Positions 16,201 through 25,749 are shown, counted from the stretch's first letter. The stretch is DNA of 64,000 nt from Coprobacter fastidiosus (GCF_030296935.1 NZ_AP028032.1:1364001-1428000), one strand, 5' to 3'. Notes: generated by a model not told the origin, from the letters alone. Program-made: numbers and translations.

Positions 16201-17819
16201 TGCATTTCAGTAACCAATTGACCTGTAACAGAAGGCAATTCCCCGCTTGCAGAATAAGATGATTTAAACGTATCGAATAACGGCTTAAGCTCATCCGTTT
16301 CTTTCAATTCTATACCCGATTCAGAATGAATGGCAAAAGTCCGCATAGCGTTCCTCAACTCTTCATCGTCTTTGACCAAACTCCGGATAGAAGCTTCCCA
16401 ATTAGAAACTTTTTCAAAACGAGCCGGATTCCATGCATAATCAGCGCCTCCGAAAAGAGCGACTTTCGAAGCTTGAGCTTGTCCCATCGGATTAAGCATC
16501 AAACCTCTTAAAGAGGGTATCGGCTCAGAATCTTCAATAGTCCAGTGGGCTGTCACTCCACGCATATAAATTCGTTCATCATGATCGTCATTCACCGGAT
16601 TATTCCACCACATTACCGGATTCCGGCCAACACGTCCCGCCATATCGGCACACGAACTGCCTCGAATATTCGAAAAACAATCATATCCTGTAAAGGCAAT
16701 TACCACATCCGAATCGACGCTTTTCAAAGAATTCAACGAATAAGAGCCGCCATAGTTGAGCGCATAAGCTGTCGGGACAAAAAACAGAGGACAAACCATC
16801 TCATCTTTTGTCGCCGAAACGGTATTATATTTTTCTTTCAATTTCTTTTGTACCTGATCTGCCAAATATGCCTGCATATTTCCACTCGGTGTATAAGTAA
16901 TGTCATCGATAAAAACACCGAAACCTCGAACTCCTAACCCGTAGAGATGATCGAATTTATTCATGATCGCCTCTATCCCGGGATCCATTGCCGATTCACT
17001 GGAAAAACTTATGCCGTCCTGCATCGCCGGATGAGCTGCCCAAACAAAATTAACGTTACAGGCTTGTGCCTTAGCAGCTATCGTTCTCAAATCGTCTTGA
17101 GTAATCATTCCTTGTTCTTGTTCGGCCTGAGTAAGCGATGTAGGATAATCTCTACGCCAATATCCCAAATGATAAGGATCGGCCTTAGGTCCGTAAACGA
17201 AAAGGTTCATTTTATAGCGTTTACAATATTCCAACAAACTCAAACGATTTTCCACAGAGTACGGATAACCGTAAAAACCCTCTACAATACCTCTGTACTC
17301 CATATAAGCATAATCTTCGAAAACAACGGTAGTCAACTTATTTTCCTCCATCTGTTCAAACATCTGCTCCAATGTCGCCATACCGTAATAGGCCGATTCT
17401 TTATCATTACCCAAAATAACGATATCTCCAAAAGGATGGTTTTTATTGACCTCCAATATATAAGGATCGAATTTATTACTTCCGTCGGCAAATACCGAAC
17501 GAGAAACAGATGAAGCCCGATCCGCAGCCTTTCCCGAACCATTCACTCCAAGCCAAATATTGGTTTGAACAGACGAAGCTGTTCCCGCTTCATTGACCGA
17601 CATGGTAAAACCGGCATTCTCAACTACTTCTCTCAACCGGTCTATTGTCGTCGTATGTATATCGTCTTCAATAATTACATTAAAAACGGGAGATAATTCT
17701 ACAGTTTGATTTCCCATAGTCATCTTCTGCGGTATAGGATAAACAGTATAAGACTGGCTATACGACCGAAGAACAAACAACAAGAAAATAAATAAAATGA
17801 GATGTTTTGTTTTTTTCAT
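13209..17819 (-). CDS. GH84 beta-N-acetylglucosaminidase with CBM32, InlB-repeat, LamG and T9SS tail
   Basis: A 1536-residue secreted enzyme that removes beta-linked GlcNAc by substrate-assisted catalysis. The ATG at 17819 is preferred over a TTG at 17837. Order of domains (numbering from the TTG frame): signal peptide to about 28; a hexosaminidase N-terminal domain (30-165); the GH84 barrel with RGIVEGFYGYPYS (182-194) and the catalytic Asp pair at 311-312 (FIDDITY); an F5/8 type C (CBM32) domain at about 780-920; an InlB-like repeat; a LamG domain; a second InlB-like repeat; and a C-terminal sorting tail (KVYDITGSLVFEG ... CTIKFIKK). GH84 family members act on GlcNAc of glycans or O-GlcNAc proteins. 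The LamG-to-tail half is closely shared with the gene at 18161. Confidence 0.93.
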   Translation of the reverse strand: MKKTKHLILFIFLLFVLRSYSQSYTVYPIPQKMTMGNQTVELSPVFNVIIEDDIHTTTIDRLREVVENAGFTMSVNEAGTASSVQTNIWLGVNGSGKAADRASSVSRSVFADGSNKFDPYILEVNKNHPFGDIVILGNDKESAYYGMATLEQMFEQMEENKLTTVVFEDYAYMEYRGIVEGFYGYPYSVENRLSLLEYCKRYKMNLFVYGPKADPYHLGYWRRDYPTSLTQAEQEQGMITQDDLRTIAAKAQACNVNFVWAAHPAMQDGISFSSESAMDPGIEAIMNKFDHLYGLGVRGFGVFIDDITYTPSGNMQAYLADQVQKKLKEKYNTVSATKDEMVCPLFFVPTAYALNYGGSYSLNSLKSVDSDVVIAFTGYDCFSNIRGSSCADMAGRVGRNPVMWWNNPVNDDHDERIYMRGVTAHWTIEDSEPIPSLRGLMLNPMGQAQASKVALFGGADYAWNPARFEKVSNWEASIRSLVKDDEELRNAMRTFAIHSESGIELKETDELKPLFDTFKSSYSASGELPSVTGQLVTEMQKIYDACVLLRTMEHSGDSDHVLFYKETKYWIAKLQSMSNIILKSLTLLQSGENSQWTDFLVAKEEYAKIHTDPDFFVPALEGSGTSTEKKSYEVTPSDVNMMPFADWIIGKIADKAPVLPERSRDIVIITNVKNLNGPQISLGESSVVLGNLSGVSLKDGEYVGIYFNAIKSVSVNTLPVSMAEKFAFEYSINGKEWTVFTPDGSVMDMAYIRIHNNSGKVQEIPENEFTMSVSGTTPGTVTATTNMSVYSTYSVTNVIDGDVDTYFWKDGAQAVGDYITLDYGGTVPFFDITLTFTSNDRPTGSGVVEISGDGQSWTEVSTFTASEIEANNSVFSCNADGKYGRYVRMRLTSVSLNNWLQVAEFSASVSGTTPVASDQDGNPISVLDDRSLMNGYKSDKAGHLIYRFTENILIQKVKIYHYTQFTTAADKPSIQVLADGEWVDKGFLDDYCTEVDVSDLDNISQLKIIWNESNIPTLYEVLPEGLPYNEGGEVVTHFVVSFEQPAHGKISVMAGDMPIDSGSSVEHDTEITISVSADENYELTAFTVNGENRMGSLHEGVYTMTVTEAVTIAAECSERIPVIAGSAIRIPQTDGNNHYRFQFDDKLCGNHTVDSQVGDERIRTFTMSVWVNPSVSNGDIMGAVQSAFYVGSGSFAVRLTNGKLGFFTRCYGNGGYGDDVTVTTDVALPIGEWAFVSLVIDSENKTITLYKNGEEVASEILNREGFRLLPDETVFFVGCMDFAGDIEDVQLWNVALTPEQIKSSQAGYARIPENLLYYYKFSSSDVGLTEFQNKGAGGDCAAYLMKGTIQELSWVTYYQNTTSQVPEYVQGHNQNLYKVTYPESLTGGYLDVRNERDDCSVISGTELSENTVIIIEPIADPGYEVGSFTVNDEDCLSDLLNNGGKYQITVTEDVNIAITFTYLDGVRDEKTPISYFNRSTSVLHVPLEAKVKVYDITGSLVFEGMGTQNLVELLAGSYIAKIETDKGFCTIKFIKK

Positions 17820-17954
17820 AATAAAGAGGTTATTCAATAAAACAACAAAATATTGACAGATTAAAAACCTGTTTTAAATTTTATCCGAGATGAAATAAAA
17901 AAGAATTGTAAAAATTCTTTTCATAAAAATCAAACAGTTTTTAAATAAATATTC

Positions 17955-18086
17955 AAGATCCGGTCTGAATTTTCCGATAAAAATATTATCCTCACCGAAT
18001 AGCCCGCTATCCTCCTCGCAAAACGATAAAATATCCTCGAAAGATATTCCCAAACCTGACCCAAGTAAAACCCAGACAGGCTTTAA
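17955..18086. repeat. MITE-like element, copy B
   Basis: The left end CCGGTCTGAATTTTCCGATA and a right end that in reverse complement reads GCCTGTCTGGGTTTTAC are decayed inverted repeats. The interior TAGCCCGCTATCCTCCT aligns with TAGCCCGTTATCATCCT of copy A. It sits between the LamG protein gene and the GH84 gene inside PUL A. Confidence 0.55.
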
Positions 18087-18098
18087 GAGTAAAAATAA

Positions 18099-18138
18099 AG
18101 GGGGAAGACAACCGGGAAATCCGATATCACTCCCCCCT
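18099..18138 (-). terminator. Probable terminator of the LamG/InlB protein gene
   Basis: AGGGGG pairs with CCCCCT across about 28 bases, and the minus strand continues CTTTATTTTTAC. It lies 23 bp past the stop at 18161. Confidence 0.5.
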
Positions 18139-18160
18139 GACAAAAGAGAAACTCTAAAAC

Positions 18161-20251
18161 TTATTTTTTAATAAACTTGATCGTGCGGACAACATTATCC
18201 GTTTTCACTTTAGCTATATAAGTACCGACAGACAGATTCTGCAAGTTCTGTGTTCCTTGACCTTCGAATACTGCAGACCCTGTTATGTTATATACTCGCA
18301 ACATTGCCCCTTCCGGTGCATGCAGTATCGAAGTCGCACGGTCAAAATAAACTTCCGTTAATTTAACTCCGGATATGCCTGTCAACGGTGTAAAAGTCAC
18401 AGCCAGTTCAACATCCTCTGCTATCGTAATCCAGTATTCTCCGCCATTTTCCAACAATTCGGCCAATCGATCTACTCCGTTAACCATGAAACTTCCGACT
18501 TCATAGCCCGATTCAGCTTCCGCTACAATTGTAATGGCAGTGTTTTTCTGCAACTCTGTTCCCGAAGGAATATCGCTACCGTCAGAATCATTCGTGATTT
18601 TCAATTTCCCGCCCGTCAATTCGGTCGGATATGTTACCCTATAGGTCGCACCTTTAAACTCCGCAACAAGTTCCACAGGTCCTTCTACCGTAATCGTAAA
18701 CATTTTGTTAACTACCGTCTCCAATATGCTTTCTCCATTGTTAGTTAATTTCGATAATCGGGTCGGATCACTGTAAACCAAACTACCCGTCAACTCTGTC
18801 CCGTATTCAACCAATGCTCCGCTCGAAAGACTGCTGCTACCGTTCTTCAACACCAATTGTCCGTCTCCCGTACTCGTGAACGTAACCGAATATTTTTTCT
18901 TCGTGAAGACCGCAGACACTGTTATATTTTCCTGAACATTGCTTAGCGTCAGCTTTCCGGATTCTAAAGACTCTTTCTTTTCGTCTCCGTTGACCAACAG
19001 AGATGATAACTCGTAATGTTCATTCGCCAATACCGTCAGTACGACATCGCTACCTCTATCGAACTCACCTTCATTGTCCAACGATACCTCCCCTATACTT
19101 GCCGACACAGTTCCGCCTTCAACCGACGAATACCTGTAAACCAACTTATTGGTAAATTCGACCGTGATCTCGCTGGCTTCCGACAAATTGAAACCTTGAC
19201 CTTCTATCGTTAATCCGTTTACTTTGATTGCTTTAACCAAATAGTTCTCTTCCGGAGTAGCTTCTATCGTCAGCCAAGCTCCCTCATCTACGCTACTGCC
19301 ACTTTCTACTATGGCATCTCCGTTCTTAACAACAAAACTTCCACCTTCGGATATCCCCGTATAAGTAACTGTATGTTGAGTCTTAACATGTCCTTGGACA
19401 TATTCGGGTACTTGAGGAGTTTGAGTATATACATCCGCCCAATACGGATCTCCCTGATATTTAAGGCTGCCATATACCAATTCAGAAGAACACTCTCCAC
19501 CAGTTCCCTTATTCGGGAATTGTTTCACATCGGTATCTTCCGCATTGAATCTATAATAATATAACAAATTTTCCGGAGCCTGAGTATATCCGGTTTGAGA
19601 CGCTTTGATCTGTTGAGAATCTAATGCCTTATTCCACAATTGTACATCTTCAATATCTCCTGCAAAATCCATACAACCGATAAAAAATACCGATTCATCG
19701 GGCAATAAATGGAAACCATCTCTGTTCAAAGACTTTGATATCACTTCCTCCCCGTTTTTATACAAAGTCATTGTTTTATTTTCATTATCTACTACCACAC
19801 TGACAAACGCCCATTCTCCGACCGGCAATGCAACATCTGTCATCACATTTATATCATCTCCAAATCCCGAATTGTTCCAACAACGGCTAAATAAGCCTAA
19901 TTTACCACCCGTCAATCTTACCGCAAACGAACCAGAATTTACATAAAATGCTTTCTGAACATGTCCCATTATATCCCCATCAGTTACAGACGGTTTAATC
20001 CACGCTGACATGGTAAATGTCCGTATCCGCTCATCATTATCCGTAGTACCTATCGTATGTTCTCCACACAACATATCATCAAACTGGAAACGGTAATGAT
20101 AATTTCCACTCATTTGAGGAATACGAATTGCAGAACTGACCGCTACCGGAGAGCTTTGTTTCGTAACAGCTTTATCCTGGGCAATTCCCGGAACAAAATA
20201 CCCCGTCAACGCAAAAAGGCTAAAAAAGAAAAAAAAGTTTAGTTTTTTCAT
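18161..20251 (-). CDS. Surface LamG / InlB-repeat protein with T9SS tail, no enzyme domain
   Basis: About 696 residues from the ATG at 20251 (an upstream ATG at 20275 is in frame, but MKKLNFFFFFSLFALTG is the natural signal-peptide start). After the signal peptide comes one LamG/concanavalin-like domain (about 40-245). Four InlB-like B-repeats of about 75-85 residues follow (starting near TVTYTG, VYRYSSVEGG, YSVTFTSTGDG and YRVTYPTEL). The protein ends in a C-terminal sorting tail (RVYNITGSAVFEG ... TIKFIKK). There is no glycoside hydrolase motif. It is likely a cell-surface glycan-binding or spacer protein of PUL A, in the position often taken by SusE/SGBP proteins. The LamG and tail are strikingly similar to those of the adjacent GH84 enzyme. 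Confidence 0.82.
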   Translation of the reverse strand: MKKLNFFFFFSLFALTGYFVPGIAQDKAVTKQSSPVAVSSAIRIPQMSGNYHYRFQFDDMLCGEHTIGTTDNDERIRTFTMSAWIKPSVTDGDIMGHVQKAFYVNSGSFAVRLTGGKLGLFSRCWNNSGFGDDINVMTDVALPVGEWAFVSVVVDNENKTMTLYKNGEEVISKSLNRDGFHLLPDESVFFIGCMDFAGDIEDVQLWNKALDSQQIKASQTGYTQAPENLLYYYRFNAEDTDVKQFPNKGTGGECSSELVYGSLKYQGDPYWADVYTQTPQVPEYVQGHVKTQHTVTYTGISEGGSFVVKNGDAIVESGSSVDEGAWLTIEATPEENYLVKAIKVNGLTIEGQGFNLSEASEITVEFTNKLVYRYSSVEGGTVSASIGEVSLDNEGEFDRGSDVVLTVLANEHYELSSLLVNGDEKKESLESGKLTLSNVQENITVSAVFTKKKYSVTFTSTGDGQLVLKNGSSSLSSGALVEYGTELTGSLVYSDPTRLSKLTNNGESILETVVNKMFTITVEGPVELVAEFKGATYRVTYPTELTGGKLKITNDSDGSDIPSGTELQKNTAITIVAEAESGYEVGSFMVNGVDRLAELLENGGEYWITIAEDVELAVTFTPLTGISGVKLTEVYFDRATSILHAPEGAMLRVYNITGSAVFEGQGTQNLQNLSVGTYIAKVKTDNVVRTIKFIKK

Positions 20252-20700
20252 TTCAAACAAATTTAAGTTAGACATTGATATATTGATTTATTAATCAAAT
20301 AGTCCTAATTTTTAAGGAAACTTCGACTTTGCAATATTTTCAAAGCACTTTTATTCTCTCTCATTTCAATGTCCCTACTTAAAAAAGACATATTATAAGA
20401 AAAAGAACATTCTTTTACTTCTATTACCCTATAAGCAATAGAATAGCATAGTTTATCAATATCAAAAGATTTAGCAAAATAGAGATTGGTAAAGTTTATC
20501 GATACCCGAAAACTACTGCCCAAATATAAGCAGACGACATAAGGAACGAAAAAAATACGATATTTCAAAAAATCTTCCATCATGGTCAAAATCTTCAAGG
20601 TTAATGGAAAAATATTTTCCTATTTTGTATATATAGACAAACAAACGGACATAAAAACGTCACCTTTTTTTATTTTTTTCACCAAAACCTAAAATTTTTA

Positions 20701-20790
20701 TTTAGAAACCATCTGAATTTTCCACAAAAAACATATATCCGGGCTTTTTGAGACTCTTTCTCGAAAACCGTTCCTCAAAATTTTTGCAGA
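20701..20790. repeat. Decayed MITE-like element, copy D (left part)
   Basis: TTTAGAAACCATCTGAATTT followed by TCCACAAAAAACATATATCC matches the left end of copy A (TTTAGAACCTGCTTAAATTT). The right end is not recognisable. Confidence 0.45.
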
Positions 20791-20832
20791 AATCGTAAGT
20801 ACATTTTTGAAAACAGGGATAAAGAAAAAATT

Positions 20833-20866
20833 ACTCCCGGGAATTATTCTCACAAGCCCCGGGAGT
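20833..20866 (-). terminator. Intrinsic terminator of the first GH20 gene
   Basis: A perfect stem ACTCCCGGG / CCCGGGAGT, followed on the minus strand by AATTTTTTC. Confidence 0.8.
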
Positions 20867-20932
20867 TCAACACTACACATACTACATAAAATGTTTTTTC
20901 ATAGAAAAGATCGATCGTAGTATCCTGAATTA

Positions 20933-23188
20933 TCAACGTATATTTATTTCATCGATAAACATATAAGCACCTTCTTTAGGTATTTGATGAGCTTTATAAC
21001 GAATATAACGAGCCTTTGCATATCCGTTATAACCGAAGTTTCGGATCATCATGCCTTCCGTATCACGCCCGACCGGATTATCGATACGATTCAGACAAGA
21101 ATACTCTTTTCCGTCATCAGAGATCCATATTTCGGTCCATTCGGGAAACCAAATCCAAGGACCGGGCTGTTGCATGAAGTTAACTTCGATAGTATGAATA
21201 TCGGTAATTTTACCCAAGTCTATGATACAATCCATATCTCCGGAGAAACCTTGCCATTTGCCGTCTCCGTAACTGTTTCCTCCTGTATGACCATCGGTTA
21301 ATGTATGTTCACAAGCAGCCTTATAATGATCGCTATAAGGCAACTTATAAGTTACTTTCGCACCGATTCCTTTATGATAATAAACTTTATATTTTTGTGA
21401 ACGGGTCAACTGTTTCCCCTCCCCGAAAAGCGCAACGGTTATCTCGGCCGAATCTTTTACAGAAACAGGAACAGAATATAATGTCGAATGTAACGTCGGT
21501 TCTGACCCGTCGAGTGTATAACGAATTTCGGACGGGATACGGTCACATTCGAAAGAAACACGGATTTCACGCTTCAAAGTATCTACAATCTGAGACATAA
21601 CTACTCCATTGGCAATAGGATGAGCATTTATCCCCTTGTCCCACAACCACGCAACATGTCTATTGGCCGCCAGACGGAAACGCGTCCACGATTTATTTTC
21701 GAGATTACTCCAAGCTACCTCGGAAAGTGCGAGCAAACGAGGATAAAGCATATATTCGACATGTTTTTGCGTAGAGATATATTCTACCCAAAGATTGGCC
21801 TGTACACCCAATATGCGCTTACTCTCCTCTAAAGTTAAAGAATCAGGCACAGGATTATAAGAATACACTTTCTTTAAAGGCAAATATCCGCCGATAGCTT
21901 CCGGTTCTCCTGACGGATTATCTTGATACGCATCGAAATAGCAATATTCTCCAGGGGTCATGATCGCATCGTGCCCCATTCTTACAGCCTGAATCCCCCC
22001 TTTCTCACCTCGCCACGACATAACCGTAGCATTCGGTGAAAGTCCGCCGTCCAGAATCTCATCCCATCCTAACAACTCCCGGCCTTTGCTATTAAGATAC
22101 TTTTCTATACGATGCACCAGATAACTCTGTAATTCATCGACAGACTTCAGTCCTTCATCTTTCATTCTTTGCTGACATTTAGGACATTTCTTCCAAGCTT
22201 CCTTGTTTGCCTCGTCCCCTCCTATATGAATATATTTCGAAGGAAAAAGCGAAATAACTTCATCCAATACGGTTTCAAGAAATTTAAACGTATTTTCATT
22301 ACCGATACAAAGCTCTCCGTTTTTATATGGTTTTCCCGAGCAAGATAAATCGGGATAAACGGCCAAAACCTCTTCACTATGTCCCGGCATTTCTATCTCG
22401 GGTATTACCGTAATGTGTTTCGAACGAGCATATTCCAACACGTCCTTTATATCCTCACGAGTGTAAAATCCCCCATAAGCTCCGGGAACATCCTGCCGAC
22501 AATAATGCCGATTTCCGTTCCACCACTCTTTCCACGTAGGAGCTAGTCTCCATGCCGCCACCTCAGTCAAAAGCGGATATTCCTTTATCTGAATCCGCCA
22601 TCCTGCACCGTCGGTCAAGTGCCAATGGAACCGATTGAGTTTATATGAGGCAATAACATCTAACTGCTTTTTTATAAATTCGGTATCGAAAAAATGACGA
22701 GAAACATCCAGATGCATGCCTCTATAAGGAAATCGGGGATAATCCTCGATTTTCAGACAAGGGAGCGCACTACCGGCACAAGACACCATAATCTGATTCA
22801 AAGTCTGAACCCCATAAAACAAGCCTTCATCATTATTTGCCGAAATAATGATTTTTTCGGGATAGATTTCTAAATTATAACTGCCGGATACAGATTCTTC
22901 TCCATCTCGTATCTTCTGAATATAAATAATATCTTTCCCGGATACTTTTTTCTTCCGGTCAATCGTACTCCACAAAGAACGCAACTCATTCATTAAAATT
23001 TTCTCTTCCTCAGAAGATGTTCCTGAAAATACGACATCCGGATTTTTAGAAAAGAATGTCCCCTCACCGAATACCAACTTCTGCGGATAAGGAATAAGTT
23101 GAAGCGTTATCTGTTCTTGCCGTTGACCTTTCAAAGGCAGCGACAAGAACAGAGATAAAAAAAATAATAATACCAGCTTTTTCGCCAT
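20933..23188 (-). CDS. GH20 beta-N-acetylhexosaminidase, Sec-exported
   Basis: It removes terminal beta-GlcNAc or GalNAc. 751 residues from the ATG at 23188, which opens a clean signal peptide (MAKKLVLLFFLSLFLSLPLKG); an ATG-like extension to 23227 is unlikely. The Glyco_hydro_20b domain (about 25-150) precedes the barrel: RGMHLDVSRHF (156-166), HWHLTDGAGWR (188-198), PEIEMPGHSEE and the catalytic Asp325-Glu326 pair in HIGGDEANKE. The C-terminal part carries a chitobiase-like domain and an F5/8 type C-like module ending in FIDEINIR. It is a paralogue of the GH20 at 23398, but is a soluble periplasmic or secreted form without lipobox. Followed by a strong terminator. Confidence 0.95.
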   Translation of the reverse strand: MAKKLVLLFFLSLFLSLPLKGQRQEQITLQLIPYPQKLVFGEGTFFSKNPDVVFSGTSSEEEKILMNELRSLWSTIDRKKKVSGKDIIYIQKIRDGEESVSGSYNLEIYPEKIIISANNDEGLFYGVQTLNQIMVSCAGSALPCLKIEDYPRFPYRGMHLDVSRHFFDTEFIKKQLDVIASYKLNRFHWHLTDGAGWRIQIKEYPLLTEVAAWRLAPTWKEWWNGNRHYCRQDVPGAYGGFYTREDIKDVLEYARSKHITVIPEIEMPGHSEEVLAVYPDLSCSGKPYKNGELCIGNENTFKFLETVLDEVISLFPSKYIHIGGDEANKEAWKKCPKCQQRMKDEGLKSVDELQSYLVHRIEKYLNSKGRELLGWDEILDGGLSPNATVMSWRGEKGGIQAVRMGHDAIMTPGEYCYFDAYQDNPSGEPEAIGGYLPLKKVYSYNPVPDSLTLEESKRILGVQANLWVEYISTQKHVEYMLYPRLLALSEVAWSNLENKSWTRFRLAANRHVAWLWDKGINAHPIANGVVMSQIVDTLKREIRVSFECDRIPSEIRYTLDGSEPTLHSTLYSVPVSVKDSAEITVALFGEGKQLTRSQKYKVYYHKGIGAKVTYKLPYSDHYKAACEHTLTDGHTGGNSYGDGKWQGFSGDMDCIIDLGKITDIHTIEVNFMQQPGPWIWFPEWTEIWISDDGKEYSCLNRIDNPVGRDTEGMMIRNFGYNGYAKARYIRYKAHQIPKEGAYMFIDEINIR

Positions 23189-23397
23189 ACCAGAATTGTT
23201 TTTTCCGGAGAATATTTCAATTTGCATTTATACCTGTTTACCTCGGACAGATACCGAAAATTCCAAATATTCTCCGGAGGAAAATTTATTTGCTCAGAAA
23301 AATCTCACTTTCCGGATTAAGAATTTGTTTCATAAACTATGAACATTATTAAAATAAGCTCTAAAAGCTTGTCTAAGAACCCGTCTCAATAAAATAC

Positions 23398-25749
23398 TTA
23401 ATATATATTTATTTCATCTACAAATAAAAATCCGGGCTTACCTTTCGCACCATGCCATGCAGGTAAAGATTTTACACTATTAGCCTTAATTTTTACATAG
23501 CGGGTATTTACAGGATCAAAAGCTACACCTTGAATCATGCGGTCATTCTTCACACTCTGATCCGGCAACACCAATACCGTATCTGCCACACTGTTATATT
23601 TCACACCATCTTGAGAAACCAATACCGAAATATGGTCGGAAGGGAATATCCAATTATCTTTATCGAATAGAATACCCAATTCGACTTTAGAAATAAATGT
23701 TGTCTCACCTAAATCGATCACGGCATCCAAATCTCCGGGACTAAACCCGATCCAGCGACCGGTAGCAAAACCCATATCTCCGATCATTCCGTCTACAAGA
23801 GTCTGACCTCCCTTAAACGTATAACGGTCATTCGGTGCGCTGTTCAACGTTATCTTGCGTGCCGTAGCCTTATTGAATACATATTCTTTCTCAAACATAT
23901 TGGTCTTCATTCCCGGACGTACTACAATCGCTTTCAGATCGGTATTTTCCGTCAACTCGATCGGCTGAGTATATCTCGTGCTTTTTTCTGTCGGCACCGT
24001 TCCGTCAAGTGTATAATAAACCGGAGCATCGCCTTGTGTTCTCAAAGTCACCTCTATGCAATGCTTTTCCGGAATAATCCTATATTCAGGATTGATACCG
24101 AATATATGTTTGCCATAATTATATCCTTTCAAGTCATACACCTGTATATTATGCTGAAGACGATCGAGAAAATTCACCCAATTTTTATTCTCCGGCCGAG
24201 TCCATTGTACCTCACTCAAAGCATCTAAACGCGGAAGCAACATATACTCGACCTGTTTAAAATCAGAGATATATTCAGTCCAAAGATTAGCCTGTGCTCC
24301 CAGAATATATTTTTTAGAATCATTATCCAACGTATCCGGAACAGGCTCAAAATCATATACTCTTTCAAGAGGTACATAACTGCCTATTGCAAGCGGTTCG
24401 GCCTGAGTATCTTCACTTTGATAATAATCAAAATAGAGATAAGTATTGGGAGTCATAACAACATTATGACGCAATTTCGCAGCCTGCACACCACCATCAG
24501 TACCTCTCCACGACATGACTGTCGCATTAGGAGCAGCACCCCCTTCAAGAATTTCATCCCAACCGATGATCTGACGATCGTTTTCATTCAGAAATTTCTC
24601 GACACGAGTCATAAAATAGCTTTGCAACCGTTCTTCAGCCGTGTGTTCCTTATCTGTTTTCAAACCCAACTTCCGAATGCGCGCCTGACAAAGCGGACAC
24701 TTTTTCCAACGGTCTTTAGGGCATTCATCTCCCCCTATATGAATATAACGAGAAGGGAATAATTCTATAACTTCAGACAATACATCCGTAACAAACTCAT
24801 AAGTCTCTTCTTTTCCGGCACATAAAACATCCGGATGTACTCCCCACATTCCTTGCACTTCATACGGTCCTCCCGTACAACCCAAAGAAGGATAAGAAGC
24901 CAAAGCAGCCACCATGTGACCGGGAAGATCGACTTCCGGAATTATAGTAATAAAACGTTCTTTTGCATAATTGACAATATCCCGAATCTGATCTTGCGTA
25001 TAATATCCCCCATACGGAGTATTATCATATTGATCGAAATTTTTCTCAACCATCGTATGTTTGCGAATACTGCCGACTTCAGTCAGCTTGGGATATTTCT
25101 TAATCTCTATACGCCAGCCCTGATCATCGGTAAGATGCCAATGAAACACATTCAACTTATGCATGGCCAGCAAATCTATATATCTTTTTACTTCATCCAC
25201 AGAGAAAAAATGACGTGCTACATCAAGATGCATTCCCCGGTAAGAAAAACGCGGGGCATCATCGATATGGACACACGGAACTTCCCACTTCTCTACCGAA
25301 TCACTCTCTTTATCTCCATACACAGCTATGGGAAGCAGTTGTTTTAATGATTGAACGGCATAATAGAATCCGGCAGCCGAACTTGCCTTAATAATAATTT
25401 TCGAAGGGTCTATATCTAAAGAGTAACCTTCATTAGCAATAGACGTATCTAAATCGAAAAAGACGATATTCTTTTCACCTTTCTCTTCTTCAACTATGCA
25501 CTCGGTTTTCAGACCTGCCACATTGTTAAGCAGCGCACTGAAGTTACGAACGACTTCCTGAGATGCCGAATCGAGCGATAAAGTGCATATCATTTTTGTC
25601 TTTTTATTAAAAACGAACGAACCTTCTTCCGGAACTAATGAGTTCGGATAAGGAATAACAGAATAAGTATTCGGTGCATTTTGCTGTTTGCACGAAATTA
25701 TAGACAATGACAGGAGACATACTCCTAATACAAACAAATGTTTCTTCAT
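23398..25749 (-). CDS. GH20 beta-N-acetylhexosaminidase, lipoprotein
   Basis: A 783-residue outer-membrane or periplasm-facing lipoprotein: the signal MKKHLFVLGVCLLSLSIISC puts the acylated Cys at residue 20. GH20 motifs are RGMHLDVARHF, HWHLTDDQGWR, PEVDLPGHM and the catalytic Asp341-Glu342 in HIGGDECPK. KKCPLCQARI follows, a CxxC segment also present in the paralogue. A chitobiase C-terminal-type domain and an F5/8 type C-like module ending in FVDEINIY complete it. It lies directly downstream of the GH85 gene. Together with the second GH20 it would trim antennae or the GlcNAc left after GH85 action. Confidence 0.95.
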   Translation of the reverse strand: MKKHLFVLGVCLLSLSIISCKQQNAPNTYSVIPYPNSLVPEEGSFVFNKKTKMICTLSLDSASQEVVRNFSALLNNVAGLKTECIVEEEKGEKNIVFFDLDTSIANEGYSLDIDPSKIIIKASSAAGFYYAVQSLKQLLPIAVYGDKESDSVEKWEVPCVHIDDAPRFSYRGMHLDVARHFFSVDEVKRYIDLLAMHKLNVFHWHLTDDQGWRIEIKKYPKLTEVGSIRKHTMVEKNFDQYDNTPYGGYYTQDQIRDIVNYAKERFITIIPEVDLPGHMVAALASYPSLGCTGGPYEVQGMWGVHPDVLCAGKEETYEFVTDVLSEVIELFPSRYIHIGGDECPKDRWKKCPLCQARIRKLGLKTDKEHTAEERLQSYFMTRVEKFLNENDRQIIGWDEILEGGAAPNATVMSWRGTDGGVQAAKLRHNVVMTPNTYLYFDYYQSEDTQAEPLAIGSYVPLERVYDFEPVPDTLDNDSKKYILGAQANLWTEYISDFKQVEYMLLPRLDALSEVQWTRPENKNWVNFLDRLQHNIQVYDLKGYNYGKHIFGINPEYRIIPEKHCIEVTLRTQGDAPVYYTLDGTVPTEKSTRYTQPIELTENTDLKAIVVRPGMKTNMFEKEYVFNKATARKITLNSAPNDRYTFKGGQTLVDGMIGDMGFATGRWIGFSPGDLDAVIDLGETTFISKVELGILFDKDNWIFPSDHISVLVSQDGVKYNSVADTVLVLPDQSVKNDRMIQGVAFDPVNTRYVKIKANSVKSLPAWHGAKGKPGFLFVDEINIY

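Larger units (their letters stand above)
20252..20932. other. Long AT-rich intergenic stretch between two PUL A genes
   Basis: This 681-bp gap holds the GH20 terminator (20833-20866), a decayed MITE-family copy (20701-20790) and, at 20305-20598 minus, a 97-codon open frame that I do not accept as a gene. A CAAATTTA (-7 box on the minus strand) at 20258-20265 lies too close to the ATG at 20251 to be a convincing promoter. Confidence 0.5.

Noticed and set aside
20305-20598. A 97-codon open frame on the minus strand between two PUL A genes.
   Set aside because: No recognisable domain, odd composition, no ribosome-binding or promoter signal, and it lies in an AT-rich gap with decayed repeat sequence. 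I could not support it as a gene.
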